64,000 nt of DNA, from assembly GCA_964473105.1 (NCBI GenBank), contig CAYYNQ010000067.1:1-64000 (forward strand), written 5' to 3'. The translations under genes were made by a program, and so were the position numbers. Source of the stretch: CAYYNQ01 sp964473105 (GTDB lineage Bacteria > Sumerlaeota > Sumerlaeia > MVZB01). The notes beneath the pieces were generated by a model. That model had not been told where the DNA came from, did no database searches, and saw only the letters and a program-made list of their open reading frames with translations. Numbering within the stretch: position 1 is the first letter of the stretch; each line of letters starts with the position of its first letter. Shown here one piece after another: positions 1-7,124 of the stretch.

Positions 1-1334
1 GTGTACCAGCGGCTCATGGTGAGGATACCATCCGGCTTCAGGTGATCGAGAAAGACATCCCATCCCTCCATGGTGTAAAGCCCGTTTTCCGTCAGCACAA
101 ATGCCCCGGCTGCGGTTGCAGCAAAGGTATCAATCAGTGAAGCCTGGATGATGTCGAATTTTTTTTGACTCCGCGCAAGAAAACTGCGTGCCTCATCGTG
201 AACGATCTCAACTCCGGGCCATTCGGTCATGCCACCGGAATAACTGAAGTAACGTCCCCCAATGGCCTCGATAATTCGGGAGTTTATCTCGATGCCCGTG
301 ATTGAAGGTTGATTCCAGGCTCTCGCCGCCAGGACATCCCTTCCTCCGCCGACACCGATCACCGCGACATCGGAATCAGGCTTGATCACATGTGCCGCAT
401 AGCTCACATCATGGAAGGGGTAAAAAAGCGACTCAGGATGATTGTCGGGGTTCTTCAGGATGGGTGTTGCGGCAAGCATGTCAATCAGGAGCGTGTGCTG
501 AGCGGTGGCCGAGGCGTCAAAATATTCCGGGGCAACGCCGGTTGCATTGCCCGTGTGTTCACCCGTCACCGTGATCCGTGAGATCGAGTTCCATTTGTCG
601 TAGTCATGATCACTGGTCATGAAGGTGGCGCCGCGTAGATGCCTGACCTGGAAGATTTCCATGCCGGGTGCCACCGCAAAGGCAACCCATGTCGCAAGCA
701 TGATGCATGGGGGCAGAATCCTCTGAGTCAGGGTGTTGTTTCCGCGTTTGCCTCCGGTAAGCATCAACAGGCCCGCGGTTGAGAGGATTCCGGCAATCAT
801 CAGGATGAAGCGAGACCCGCCGAGCCAGGATATGAGAACTGGATAAAGCAGACATCCAAGGGCCGCGCCGGCCAGGTCAAATCCATAGAGCATGCCGGTA
901 TGGCCCGGAAACCTTGTTAATGAAATAGCGACGGCGATACCCCCGAAAGTGAAGGGTATGGCCAGCATGAAGCTGACCGCCAATAATTGCGCCACGACGA
1001 CACTGTTGCGTGTCATGTCAAAGCGAATGCCGAGCATCAGGACCAGGGCGGCAATGACCGATATGCCGAACAGCAGTGCCATCCAGCCGACATGTCGACT
1101 TGCGCGGGCAGGCGTGAACACTCCCGGGAGAAGATGCACGATTGTTGCACCGAACGCCATGCCGAAAAGCGTCACGGAAATGGCAAAGAAGGCCATGTGG
1201 TAATAGATGATGACACTGAAGATCCGCGTGAGCCCCAGTTCGAGGAGGAGTGTGCAGGATGTGATGAGGAAAAGCCCCGCGTAGAGGGATCGGGGCGGTA
1301 TGTCCACCGTGTCTTGGGGAGGCGAGATTGTCAT
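1..1334 (-). CDS. Membrane-anchored spermidine synthase-like protein (C-terminus outside window)
   Basis: Open for 444 codons from an ATG at 1334 down to the window edge, so the C-terminus is missing. The first ~200 residues are a series of hydrophobic helices (for example LYAGLFLITSCTLLLELGL and AFFAISVTLFGMAFG). They are followed by a Rossmann-type methyltransferase/spermidine-synthase domain with the glycine motif VIGVGGGRDVLAARAW, an acidic residue after the next strand (ITGIEINSRII), and the later strand FDIIQASLIDTFAA. This arrangement is known for fused membrane plus SpeE-like proteins whose substrate is mostly unknown, so a true polyamine role is not established. It begins 15 bp after the proA stop on the same strand, so it is probably the second gene of a proA operon. 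The family call is fairly sure; the reaction is not. Confidence 0.72.
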   Translation of the reverse strand, partial: MTISPPQDTVDIPPRSLYAGLFLITSCTLLLELGLTRIFSVIIYYHMAFFAISVTLFGMAFGATIVHLLPGVFTPARASRHVGWMALLFGISVIAALVLMLGIRFDMTRNSVVVAQLLAVSFMLAIPFTFGGIAVAISLTRFPGHTGMLYGFDLAGAALGCLLYPVLISWLGGSRFILMIAGILSTAGLLMLTGGKRGNNTLTQRILPPCIMLATWVAFAVAPGMEIFQVRHLRGATFMTSDHDYDKWNSISRITVTGEHTGNATGVAPEYFDASATAQHTLLIDMLAATPILKNPDNHPESLFYPFHDVSYAAHVIKPDSDVAVIGVGGGRDVLAARAWNQPSITGIEINSRIIEAIGGRYFSYSGGMTEWPGVEIVHDEARSFLARSQKKFDIIQASLIDTFAATAAGAFVLTENGLYTMEGWDVFLDHLKPDGILTMSRWY

Positions 1335-1349
1335 GGACAGCCGAAAAAT

Positions 1350-2621
1350 TCAGGATTCACGTGTATGGCCGTTGCCTAGGGCGGTGAATTTGAGCGTGGT
1401 CAGTTCCTCCAGCCCCATGGGGCCACGGGCATGAAGCTTGTCCGTTGAAATACCGATCTCGCATCCCATTCCGAATTGACCGCCATCGCTGAAGCGCGTC
1501 GAGGTATTGACAAAAACACACGCAGAATCCACGGCGGCGAGAAAGTCCATGGCTGTCCGGTAGTCATTCGTGACAATCGTGTCGGTGTGGTGTGACCCGT
1601 GACGGTTGATGAAGTCCGCAGCATCCCCGGCGGATTCAATGACCCCGGCCGTGATCACCATGTCCAGGTATTCGGTTGCCCAGTCTTGTTCTGATGCCGG
1701 GCTGCATTCGGGGATGAGTCGGCAGATGGCTTCATCCCCCCGCACCTCGACCCCCTTTTCGACGAGGGTCTGAACAACCTCGATACCGATCGTTTCCATG
1801 ACATCGCGGTGAATGAGCAGGGATTCTGCCGCATTGCAGACGCCGGTGCGCTGCGTCTTGGAATTAACTGTTAGTGTCACGGCCATGAAGGGATCAGCAC
1901 CCTTGTCGATATAAACAAAGCAGTTTCCGTCCAGGTGTTTGATCACGGGTATTTGCGATGTTTTCATGATCATCTCAATCAGGGTTTTGCCCCCCCGGGG
2001 GATGACCAGATCGATGCAGTCGCCACGTTTGAGCATTTCCTGGACGGCCGATCGGTCTGTTACCGGGATCAACTGAATGCACCCTTCGGGTAGATGTGTC
2101 TGCATGGCCGCATCCCTCATCAGGTCGGCGATGGCACGGTTTGAATGGATGGCTTCCTTTCCCCCGCGCAGGATCACGGCATTACCCGACTTCATGCAGA
2201 GGCATCCCGCATCGGCGGTCACGTTGGGCCTTGACTCATAGATAATCCCGATCACTCCGATGGGGGCCCGCATTTGACCCAGTTTGATCCCATTGGGCAG
2301 GGTTTTTGTCCCCGTGATTTCCCCCACGGGATCATCGAGTTGGGCGACCTTTTCCAGGGACCGGGCCATGGCTTCAATGCGATCGTCGGTAAGACTCAAC
2401 CGGTCCAGCATTGCCTGTGACAGGCCGGCTACCTTACCCGCTTGCAGGTCCTTGTGGTTTGCGTCCTTTATTTTCCGCCTGTTACCACGGAAAGATTCGG
2501 CCATCGCGATCAACGCACGGTTTTTTCGTTCAGTTTCCACGATCGACATCGCCCGTGAGGCCTTGCGTGCCTTTCTCACGATGTCATCGATGAGTTTGGG
2601 AATGTCCAAGTCAGAACCCAT
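1350..2621 (-). CDS. proA: Glutamate-5-semialdehyde dehydrogenase (gamma-glutamyl phosphate reductase)
   Basis: Reduces gamma-glutamyl phosphate to glutamate-5-semialdehyde with NADPH, the second step of proline synthesis in the cytoplasm. The ALDH-fold catalytic cysteine lies in TQRTGVCNAAES, preceded by the substrate-loop sequence IPRGGKTLIE and the nucleotide-binding segment MRAPIGVIGIIYESRPNVT, all typical of ProA. I chose the ATG at 2621 (423 residues, the usual family length) because AAGGA lies 9 bases upstream. An in-frame upstream ATG at 2681 lacks a good ribosome-binding site. proC is encoded 50 kb away (51528-52367); no proB is seen here. Transcription starts in the gap shared with the divergent gene at 2777. 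Confidence 0.95.
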   Translation of the reverse strand: MGSDLDIPKLIDDIVRKARKASRAMSIVETERKNRALIAMAESFRGNRRKIKDANHKDLQAGKVAGLSQAMLDRLSLTDDRIEAMARSLEKVAQLDDPVGEITGTKTLPNGIKLGQMRAPIGVIGIIYESRPNVTADAGCLCMKSGNAVILRGGKEAIHSNRAIADLMRDAAMQTHLPEGCIQLIPVTDRSAVQEMLKRGDCIDLVIPRGGKTLIEMIMKTSQIPVIKHLDGNCFVYIDKGADPFMAVTLTVNSKTQRTGVCNAAESLLIHRDVMETIGIEVVQTLVEKGVEVRGDEAICRLIPECSPASEQDWATEYLDMVITAGVIESAGDAADFINRHGSHHTDTIVTNDYRTAMDFLAAVDSACVFVNTSTRFSDGGQFGMGCEIGISTDKLHARGPMGLEELTTLKFTALGNGHTRES

Positions 2622-2776
2622 TTCCGGGTATCCTTGCCACGGGATAATCGTCCCTTGTTGTGGGAGAACACGGGTCTTCATGATAATCACATCAACGGGC
2701 TGTGCCCAAGTAAAATATTCAGGCTGATCGTGGATGTCATGAGTTGATTTGATTAGACTATAAGGCATGAACTGTT

Positions 2777-4045
2777 ATGATCGCTCAGTTTGTTCAATAT
2801 TTTGGTTCACAGGCTATGTGCCCGATGAGTTTACCCCTTGATCACTCACATAAGCACTCGGATCTGCGGGAAGAGTCCGGGGGGCGGGGGGAATTTCCGG
2901 CTTTACGTGTCGTCATAACCGGATTATTCATGGGGCTGGCAAACCTGGTCCCGGGGGTGTCTGGCGGCACGATGGTCCTTGCGCTGGGGCTCTATGAGGA
3001 CTTTATCCAGGCCGTATCTGACCTGACGCGCATGCAATTGAACAGGAGATCACTCCTGTTCCTGGTCGTCCTGGGCGGTGTTGCCGTGATGACCATCTTC
3101 AGTCTGGCCGGGTTTTTCCAGTATCTTATGGAGTTTCATCTTTCATTCATGCTCGCATTATTTGTCGGAATGACGCTGGGTGGGACGCCGATTCTATATC
3201 GCCGGCTCAAGTCGTTCGATATTTCCTCTTTTCTTTGTGCCGTGGCTGGTTTTGCGCTGATGGCCGTGATTGTATTTTTACTCAAGCCCGATCAGGCTGA
3301 GCCTTCATGGTTCCTGTTTTTTATGGGGGGGCTTGTCGGCAGTGTGGCGATGATCCTCCCGGGCATCTCAGGTAGTTACATGATGCTGATCATGGGACTC
3401 TATCTGCCCATCATCACGGCTATTAGTGACTGGAAGGACTCAATCCGGGCACTTGACGTGTCATCAATTATATCTACAGGCCTGATAGTGATCCTCCCGA
3501 TCAGTCTGGGCTTGATTGGTGGTGTCGCGCTGCTGGCCAATGTACTCAAATACCTGCTCGACCGGTTTCATCGGCAGACGATCGGGTTCCTGATAGGTTT
3601 ACTGTTGGGTTCAGTGATGGGCCTGTATCCGTTCAAGGCGACGGATGTCAGCAGGATGGTCCGCTACTCGGAGGAGGTATCAGGGCGGTGGGCGCTGAGC
3701 ATTCAGGCACATGGGTTGGATCAGGCAGGTGGCAGACAGGTGACAAGTAATCTCAAGGAACTTGGGACAGGTGGGATGCAGGTGGATATCAGCCACTACC
3801 CCGCTTCAGAGCCGATCACGATGGCCATGCTGGATGAAGCTGCGGGGCGACGTGCCGTGATGATTGTCTACAACATGGAAATTGAGAAATCACTCAGACA
3901 AATAGCCCATCATGATCCCGCGTTTGATCTTGTATTCATTCCGGACACCCGAATCAGCCCGACACGAGCAGTCATCTGTATCCTGCTGCTGTTTTTTGGG
4001 GTTTTTATCACGGTGTCCATCGGGCATATCCGGAGGAAGACATAG
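2777..4045 (+). CDS. DUF368 family polyprenyl-phosphate transporter (PopT type)
   Basis: A 422-residue polytopic inner-membrane protein with the DUF368 hallmark GLANLVPGVSGGTMVLALG near residue 55 and a second copy of the same idea, MILPGISGSYMMLIMGLY, near residue 195. Families with this repeat (PopT) are known to recycle undecaprenyl phosphate across the membrane. About eight to nine hydrophobic segments are visible. Unusually, ~110 hydrophilic residues (about 285-395) separate the main membrane body from one last hydrophobic helix at the C-terminus. Start: the ATG at 2777 is used, but ATGs at 2816 and 2825 are equally possible because none has a strong ribosome-binding site. It is divergent from proA and convergent with pilC. 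Confidence 0.85.
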   Translation: MIAQFVQYFGSQAMCPMSLPLDHSHKHSDLREESGGRGEFPALRVVITGLFMGLANLVPGVSGGTMVLALGLYEDFIQAVSDLTRMQLNRRSLLFLVVLGGVAVMTIFSLAGFFQYLMEFHLSFMLALFVGMTLGGTPILYRRLKSFDISSFLCAVAGFALMAVIVFLLKPDQAEPSWFLFFMGGLVGSVAMILPGISGSYMMLIMGLYLPIITAISDWKDSIRALDVSSIISTGLIVILPISLGLIGGVALLANVLKYLLDRFHRQTIGFLIGLLLGSVMGLYPFKATDVSRMVRYSEEVSGRWALSIQAHGLDQAGGRQVTSNLKELGTGGMQVDISHYPASEPITMAMLDEAAGRRAVMIVYNMEIEKSLRQIAHHDPAFDLVFIPDTRISPTRAVICILLLFFGVFITVSIGHIRRKT

Positions 4046-4072
4046 AGAACCGGGAACAGGGAAGTGTGGTCG

Positions 4073-4096
4073 GCTGTCCGGCGTATCGTGGACAGC
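4073..4096. terminator. Hairpin between convergent genes, possible terminator
   Basis: A perfect 7-bp stem (GCTGTCC at 4073-4079 paired with GGACAGC at 4090-4096) with a 10-base loop lies between the convergent DUF368 and pilC genes. There is no T-run after it on either strand, so intrinsic termination is only possible, not shown. Confidence 0.3.
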
Positions 4097-4157
4097 GTTC
4101 CGATTACACGGTCGGCCTTAACACTGGGGGGGACGAACCCCGGGGCGGGGATTTTCC

Positions 4158-5390
4158 TTACTTGACCAGCTTGGGGATACTGAATAGGGGAAGGTAGAGC
4201 GCGACCACGATAGCGCCCACGATAACGCCCAGAAACACGATCAATACCGGTTCCAGGATGGATGTCAGTGCATTGACCGTGTCGTCGACTTCACGTTCAT
4301 AAGCCTCGGCGACCTTGGTCAGCATGTGGTCGATGGCCCCTGTCTCCTCGCCAACGGCAACCATATGGACGACCAGAGGTGGAAACACAGGGCATTCACT
4401 GAGTGGTTCATGGATGGTTTCTCCGTCCTTGACACTCTGGTAGACCTTTCCCATGGCACGCGTGATGACCTCGTTCCCCGAGGAATCACGCACGATGTCG
4501 AGGGCCTGCAGGATCGGGACGCCGGCATTGATCAGTGTGGACAGGGTCCCGGCGAACCTGGCGATGGCGACCTTCCTGAAAAGCTCCCCAAAGACGGGAA
4601 TCCCCAGCTTCAGCTTGTCGATTTGATGCTTGGTCGTGGGGTTCTTGTTCAACTGCACGGTTATGACACTGATCAGGATCACGGCCAGAATCACGATCCA
4701 GCTCTGGTGAAGAAGGATGTTGGATGCCTTGACGAGTACCAGTGTTGGTCCTGGAAGTTCCGCACCGAGTTCATTGAAGATATCCTCAAACTTCGGAATG
4801 ATCGTGATCAGGATGAAGGAAACCAAGCCGCTGGCCAGCAGCATTACGACAATCGGGTAAGTCATGGCCGACTTGATTTTTCCCTTGAGAGCCTCCCTTT
4901 TCTCGAGGAATTCGGCGATCTTGTTGAGAACCTGCTCCAGCACACCGCCGATTTCACCGGCCCGGACCATGTTGACGTAGAGCTTGTCAAAGACCTTTTT
5001 GTGCTTGCCCATGGCATCCGAAAGTGAAGATCCGGACTCAATGTCCTTTGCCATCAACTCGATCTTCTCCTTGAAGATGACGGACTCGACCTGTTCGCGC
5101 AGGATCGTCAGCGAGCGCATGATCGGCAGACCCGCATCGATCAGGGTCGCCAGTTGCCGCGTGAATGTCACGATCTGCTTGGATGTGATATGATGGAAGA
5201 TGAGCCTCAGCCCGGGCAAGGACAGCAGGTCGGCTTGTGCGGCGGATTTCTTCTTGTGGGGCGAAACGCGGAGGGGATAGTATCCCATGTCCCGCAGTTT
5301 CTCGATGATGACTTCCTCGCTGCTCGCCTCGATCGTTCCCTTGACCTGTTTGCCGCCCTTGTCAAGGGCCTCGTATAGATATGTCGGCAT
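4158..5390 (-). CDS. pilC: Type IV pilus / type II secretion inner-membrane platform protein (PilC/GspF)
   Basis: Polytopic inner-membrane platform protein that couples an assembly ATPase to pilin or pseudopilin polymerisation. It shows two copies of the T2SF domain: the first contains FTRQLATLIDAGLPI (about residues 80-95) and LKGKIKSAMTYPIVV, the second contains RFAGTLSTLINAGVPILQAL and the C-terminal ILEPVLIVFLGVIVGAIVVALY helix region. The length of 410 residues is normal. The ATG at 5390 (MPTYLYEALDKGG) was chosen because it follows GGAGGATGAGGAG and matches the family N-terminus; the open frame continues 32 codons upstream without a likely start. No pilB or pilT is adjacent. The pseudopilin at 13083 is the only other related gene in the window. 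Confidence 0.93.
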   Translation of the reverse strand: MPTYLYEALDKGGKQVKGTIEASSEEVIIEKLRDMGYYPLRVSPHKKKSAAQADLLSLPGLRLIFHHITSKQIVTFTRQLATLIDAGLPIMRSLTILREQVESVIFKEKIELMAKDIESGSSLSDAMGKHKKVFDKLYVNMVRAGEIGGVLEQVLNKIAEFLEKREALKGKIKSAMTYPIVVMLLASGLVSFILITIIPKFEDIFNELGAELPGPTLVLVKASNILLHQSWIVILAVILISVITVQLNKNPTTKHQIDKLKLGIPVFGELFRKVAIARFAGTLSTLINAGVPILQALDIVRDSSGNEVITRAMGKVYQSVKDGETIHEPLSECPVFPPLVVHMVAVGEETGAIDHMLTKVAEAYEREVDDTVNALTSILEPVLIVFLGVIVGAIVVALYLPLFSIPKLVK

Positions 5391-5588
5391 GGCTCTCCTC
5401 ATCCTCCGGGTCAGGCACGGCCCAAACGGGGTCCCGGCTGACTTTTCTTTCCCGGTGTCGACGGCCTTCCAGCTGAACCCGGGCATCTCTCCCTGTTAAG
5501 GCGGTGTGCCCCTGCACACCATTCTAATTATAGATGTTTTCGGGTTGATCAGGAAACAAAAATATCCCCGACTCGAGCCCGTAGACTC

Positions 5589-5987
5589 CTAATAGACAGC
5601 TTCCGGGTCGAAGACCTTGCTGCCATTCACGGACCATTCACCACCATTCACGACTCTGTAAAAACATGAATAATACCCCGTGTGACAGGCGCCCCCGCGC
5701 TGTACGACCTTGAAAACCAGTGCATCCTGATCACAGTCGACGCGAACTTCCTCGACATCCTGTGTATGGCCGCTCGATTCACCCTTGAGCCATAATTTCT
5801 TCCGGGACCGGCTCCAGAAATGCATTTTCCCGGTTTTCAGGGTCAATTCCAGGGCTTCGCGGTTCATGAATGCAAACATCAGCACCTCCATGGTGGAGGC
5901 ATCTTGGACGATGGCGCTCAGGAGGCCATTATCATCATATTTGAGTTCCTGTATCAATTTGTCGGGCTGATTGACCTTGACCGGCAT
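5589..5987 (-). CDS. hisI: Phosphoribosyl-AMP cyclohydrolase
   Basis: Opens the purine ring of phosphoribosyl-AMP, the third step of histidine synthesis, and needs zinc and magnesium. Signature segments are HFWSRSRKKLWLKGESSGH, VDCDQDALVFKV (metal-binding Cys and Asp) and the distal RGGACHTGYYSCFYR with the other zinc cysteines. At 132 residues from the ATG at 5987 it is a stand-alone HisI, without the HisE pyrophosphohydrolase domain. This start has AAAGGA upstream; a TTG further upstream at 6065 is rejected for lack of a ribosome-binding site. It is divergent from dapB. No other his biosynthesis gene is near (hisS at 21.4 kb is a tRNA synthetase). Confidence 0.95.
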   Translation of the reverse strand: MPVKVNQPDKLIQELKYDDNGLLSAIVQDASTMEVLMFAFMNREALELTLKTGKMHFWSRSRKKLWLKGESSGHTQDVEEVRVDCDQDALVFKVVQRGGACHTGYYSCFYRVVNGGEWSVNGSKVFDPEAVY

Positions 5988-6162
5988 GGATGCAGCTTCC
6001 TTTCCGGGTGTTTTGCTCCGTATAGATCCTGAGTCAACTATACTTAATCCGTTGATATTGAGCAAGGAGGTTGCAATTTCGCCCCCGATCGAAGAAAATC
6101 ATACTAGGCCTGCAATCTTGTGGGATTCGGTTTTCAGGCCCTGATTTCCACGATCCGCCTTT

Positions 6163-6174
6163 ACCTGATCAGGT
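6163..6174. promoter_or_regulatory. Perfect 12-bp palindrome between hisI and dapB
   Basis: ACCTGATCAGGT is a perfect 12-bp palindrome lying in the hisI/dapB divergent intergenic region, 33 bp before a second, longer inverted repeat. It is a candidate operator; no regulator is known. Confidence 0.35.
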
Positions 6175-6198
6175 CTCGTTGGGGCAGGGACTGAAAAT

Positions 6199-6217
6199 GA
6201 TCCGGAATGTCCGGATC
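6199..6217. promoter_or_regulatory. Perfect inverted repeat upstream of the dapB promoter (candidate operator)
   Basis: GATCCGGA - ATG - TCCGGATC: two perfect 8-bp arms with a 3-base spacer. Its centre is about 36 bp before the perfect TATAAT at 6244-6249, which puts it near -48 relative to the expected start of transcription. That position suits an activator-binding site for dapB. Confidence 0.42.
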
Positions 6218-6243
6218 CGCGGAGTTTTCAGTCCATATCTATT

Positions 6244-6249
6244 TATAAT
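6244..6249 (+). promoter_or_regulatory. -10 element of a probable dapB promoter
   Basis: A perfect TATAAT lies 25 bp before the dapB ATG. No good TTGACA is found at 16-18 bp spacing (the sequence there is GGAGTT), which fits a promoter that relies on an activator, perhaps bound at the inverted repeat at 6199-6217. Confidence 0.4.
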
Positions 6250-6273
6250 TCAGAGATATATGGAAGTGTTGAA

Positions 6274-7092
6274 ATGAAGGACCCGACATCTGTCATCGTT
6301 TTCGGCGCGGCCGGGCGAATGGGCAGGCTTATCCTAGAACTGGCTGCGGGGGATTCGGAAAAGTATACCATCAGGGGAGCCGTGGAGTCGGACGGCCATC
6401 CGTTGATTGGACATCCCCTCAAACAGCTGCTGGGGATGCCGGCCACGGATCTCAAATTCGATACTTTATGGGAACATCGGGCCGGTCCCGGGTCTGTTAT
6501 CATCGATTTTTCAACGCCGGAAGGCACCATGAAGAATCTTGACGGATACGTTCGTTCGGGTTTGCCCGCGCTTATCGGGACAACCGGTTTCTCAAGCGAG
6601 GATGAACTCAGCGTCCGTGAGGCTTCGGCGAGCATCCCGTTGCTTTTTGTTCCTAACACGAGCCGGGGTGTCAATGTGCTTTTCTGGCTGGCACGACATG
6701 CCGCGTCGTTGATGGGCCCCGAGTACGATATCGAAATCGTTGAGATGCATCATCATCACAAGCAGGATGCCCCGAGCGGGACGGCGCGGAGGCTTGCTGA
6801 AGTTGTCCTGGAGGATAAACAAGGTGATTATGACAGGGATATTGTCCATGGCCGGTCGGGTCAGGTCGGGGCAAGGTCCCGGGCCGAGATTGGTATGCAT
6901 GCCATGCGTGGGGGCGATGTCGCGGGAGACCACACGCTGGTTCTTGCCGGTCAGGGAGAGCGGATTGAACTGACACATCGGGCATCCAGCCGTGAAACAT
7001 TTGCCAGAGGTGCCTTGCAGGCCGCGTGCTGGCTGCGGGACAGGGGTCCGGGTCTCTATGCCATGGATCATGTGTTGGGTTTGCAGAAATGA
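6274..7092 (+). CDS. dapB: 4-hydroxy-tetrahydrodipicolinate reductase
   Basis: NAD(P)H-dependent reduction of hydroxy-tetrahydrodipicolinate in lysine and diaminopimelate synthesis, and therefore in peptidoglycan supply. The N-terminal Rossmann motif is VFGAAGRMGRLI (about residues 9-20). The catalytic signature EMHHHHKQDAPSGTA (about residues 157-171) carries the proton-donating His and the Lys. GTTGF and the C-terminal RAGDVAGDHT-like segment (MRGGDVAGDHT) are also typical. The length, 272 residues, is normal. The start ATG follows GGAAG about 10 bases away. The other dap genes are not in the window. Confidence 0.96.
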   Translation: MKDPTSVIVFGAAGRMGRLILELAAGDSEKYTIRGAVESDGHPLIGHPLKQLLGMPATDLKFDTLWEHRAGPGSVIIDFSTPEGTMKNLDGYVRSGLPALIGTTGFSSEDELSVREASASIPLLFVPNTSRGVNVLFWLARHAASLMGPEYDIEIVEMHHHHKQDAPSGTARRLAEVVLEDKQGDYDRDIVHGRSGQVGARSRAEIGMHAMRGGDVAGDHTLVLAGQGERIELTHRASSRETFARGALQAACWLRDRGPGLYAMDHVLGLQK

Positions 7093-7124
7093 GGACGGGG
7101 ATGTGAGACCGGAGTTCTGGATCC

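Noticed and set aside
6071..6277. 68-codon frame starting right after AAGGAGG upstream of dapB
   Set aside because: The ribosome-binding-like sequence has no spacing to the TTG start, and the frame covers the palindromes and promoter of dapB.
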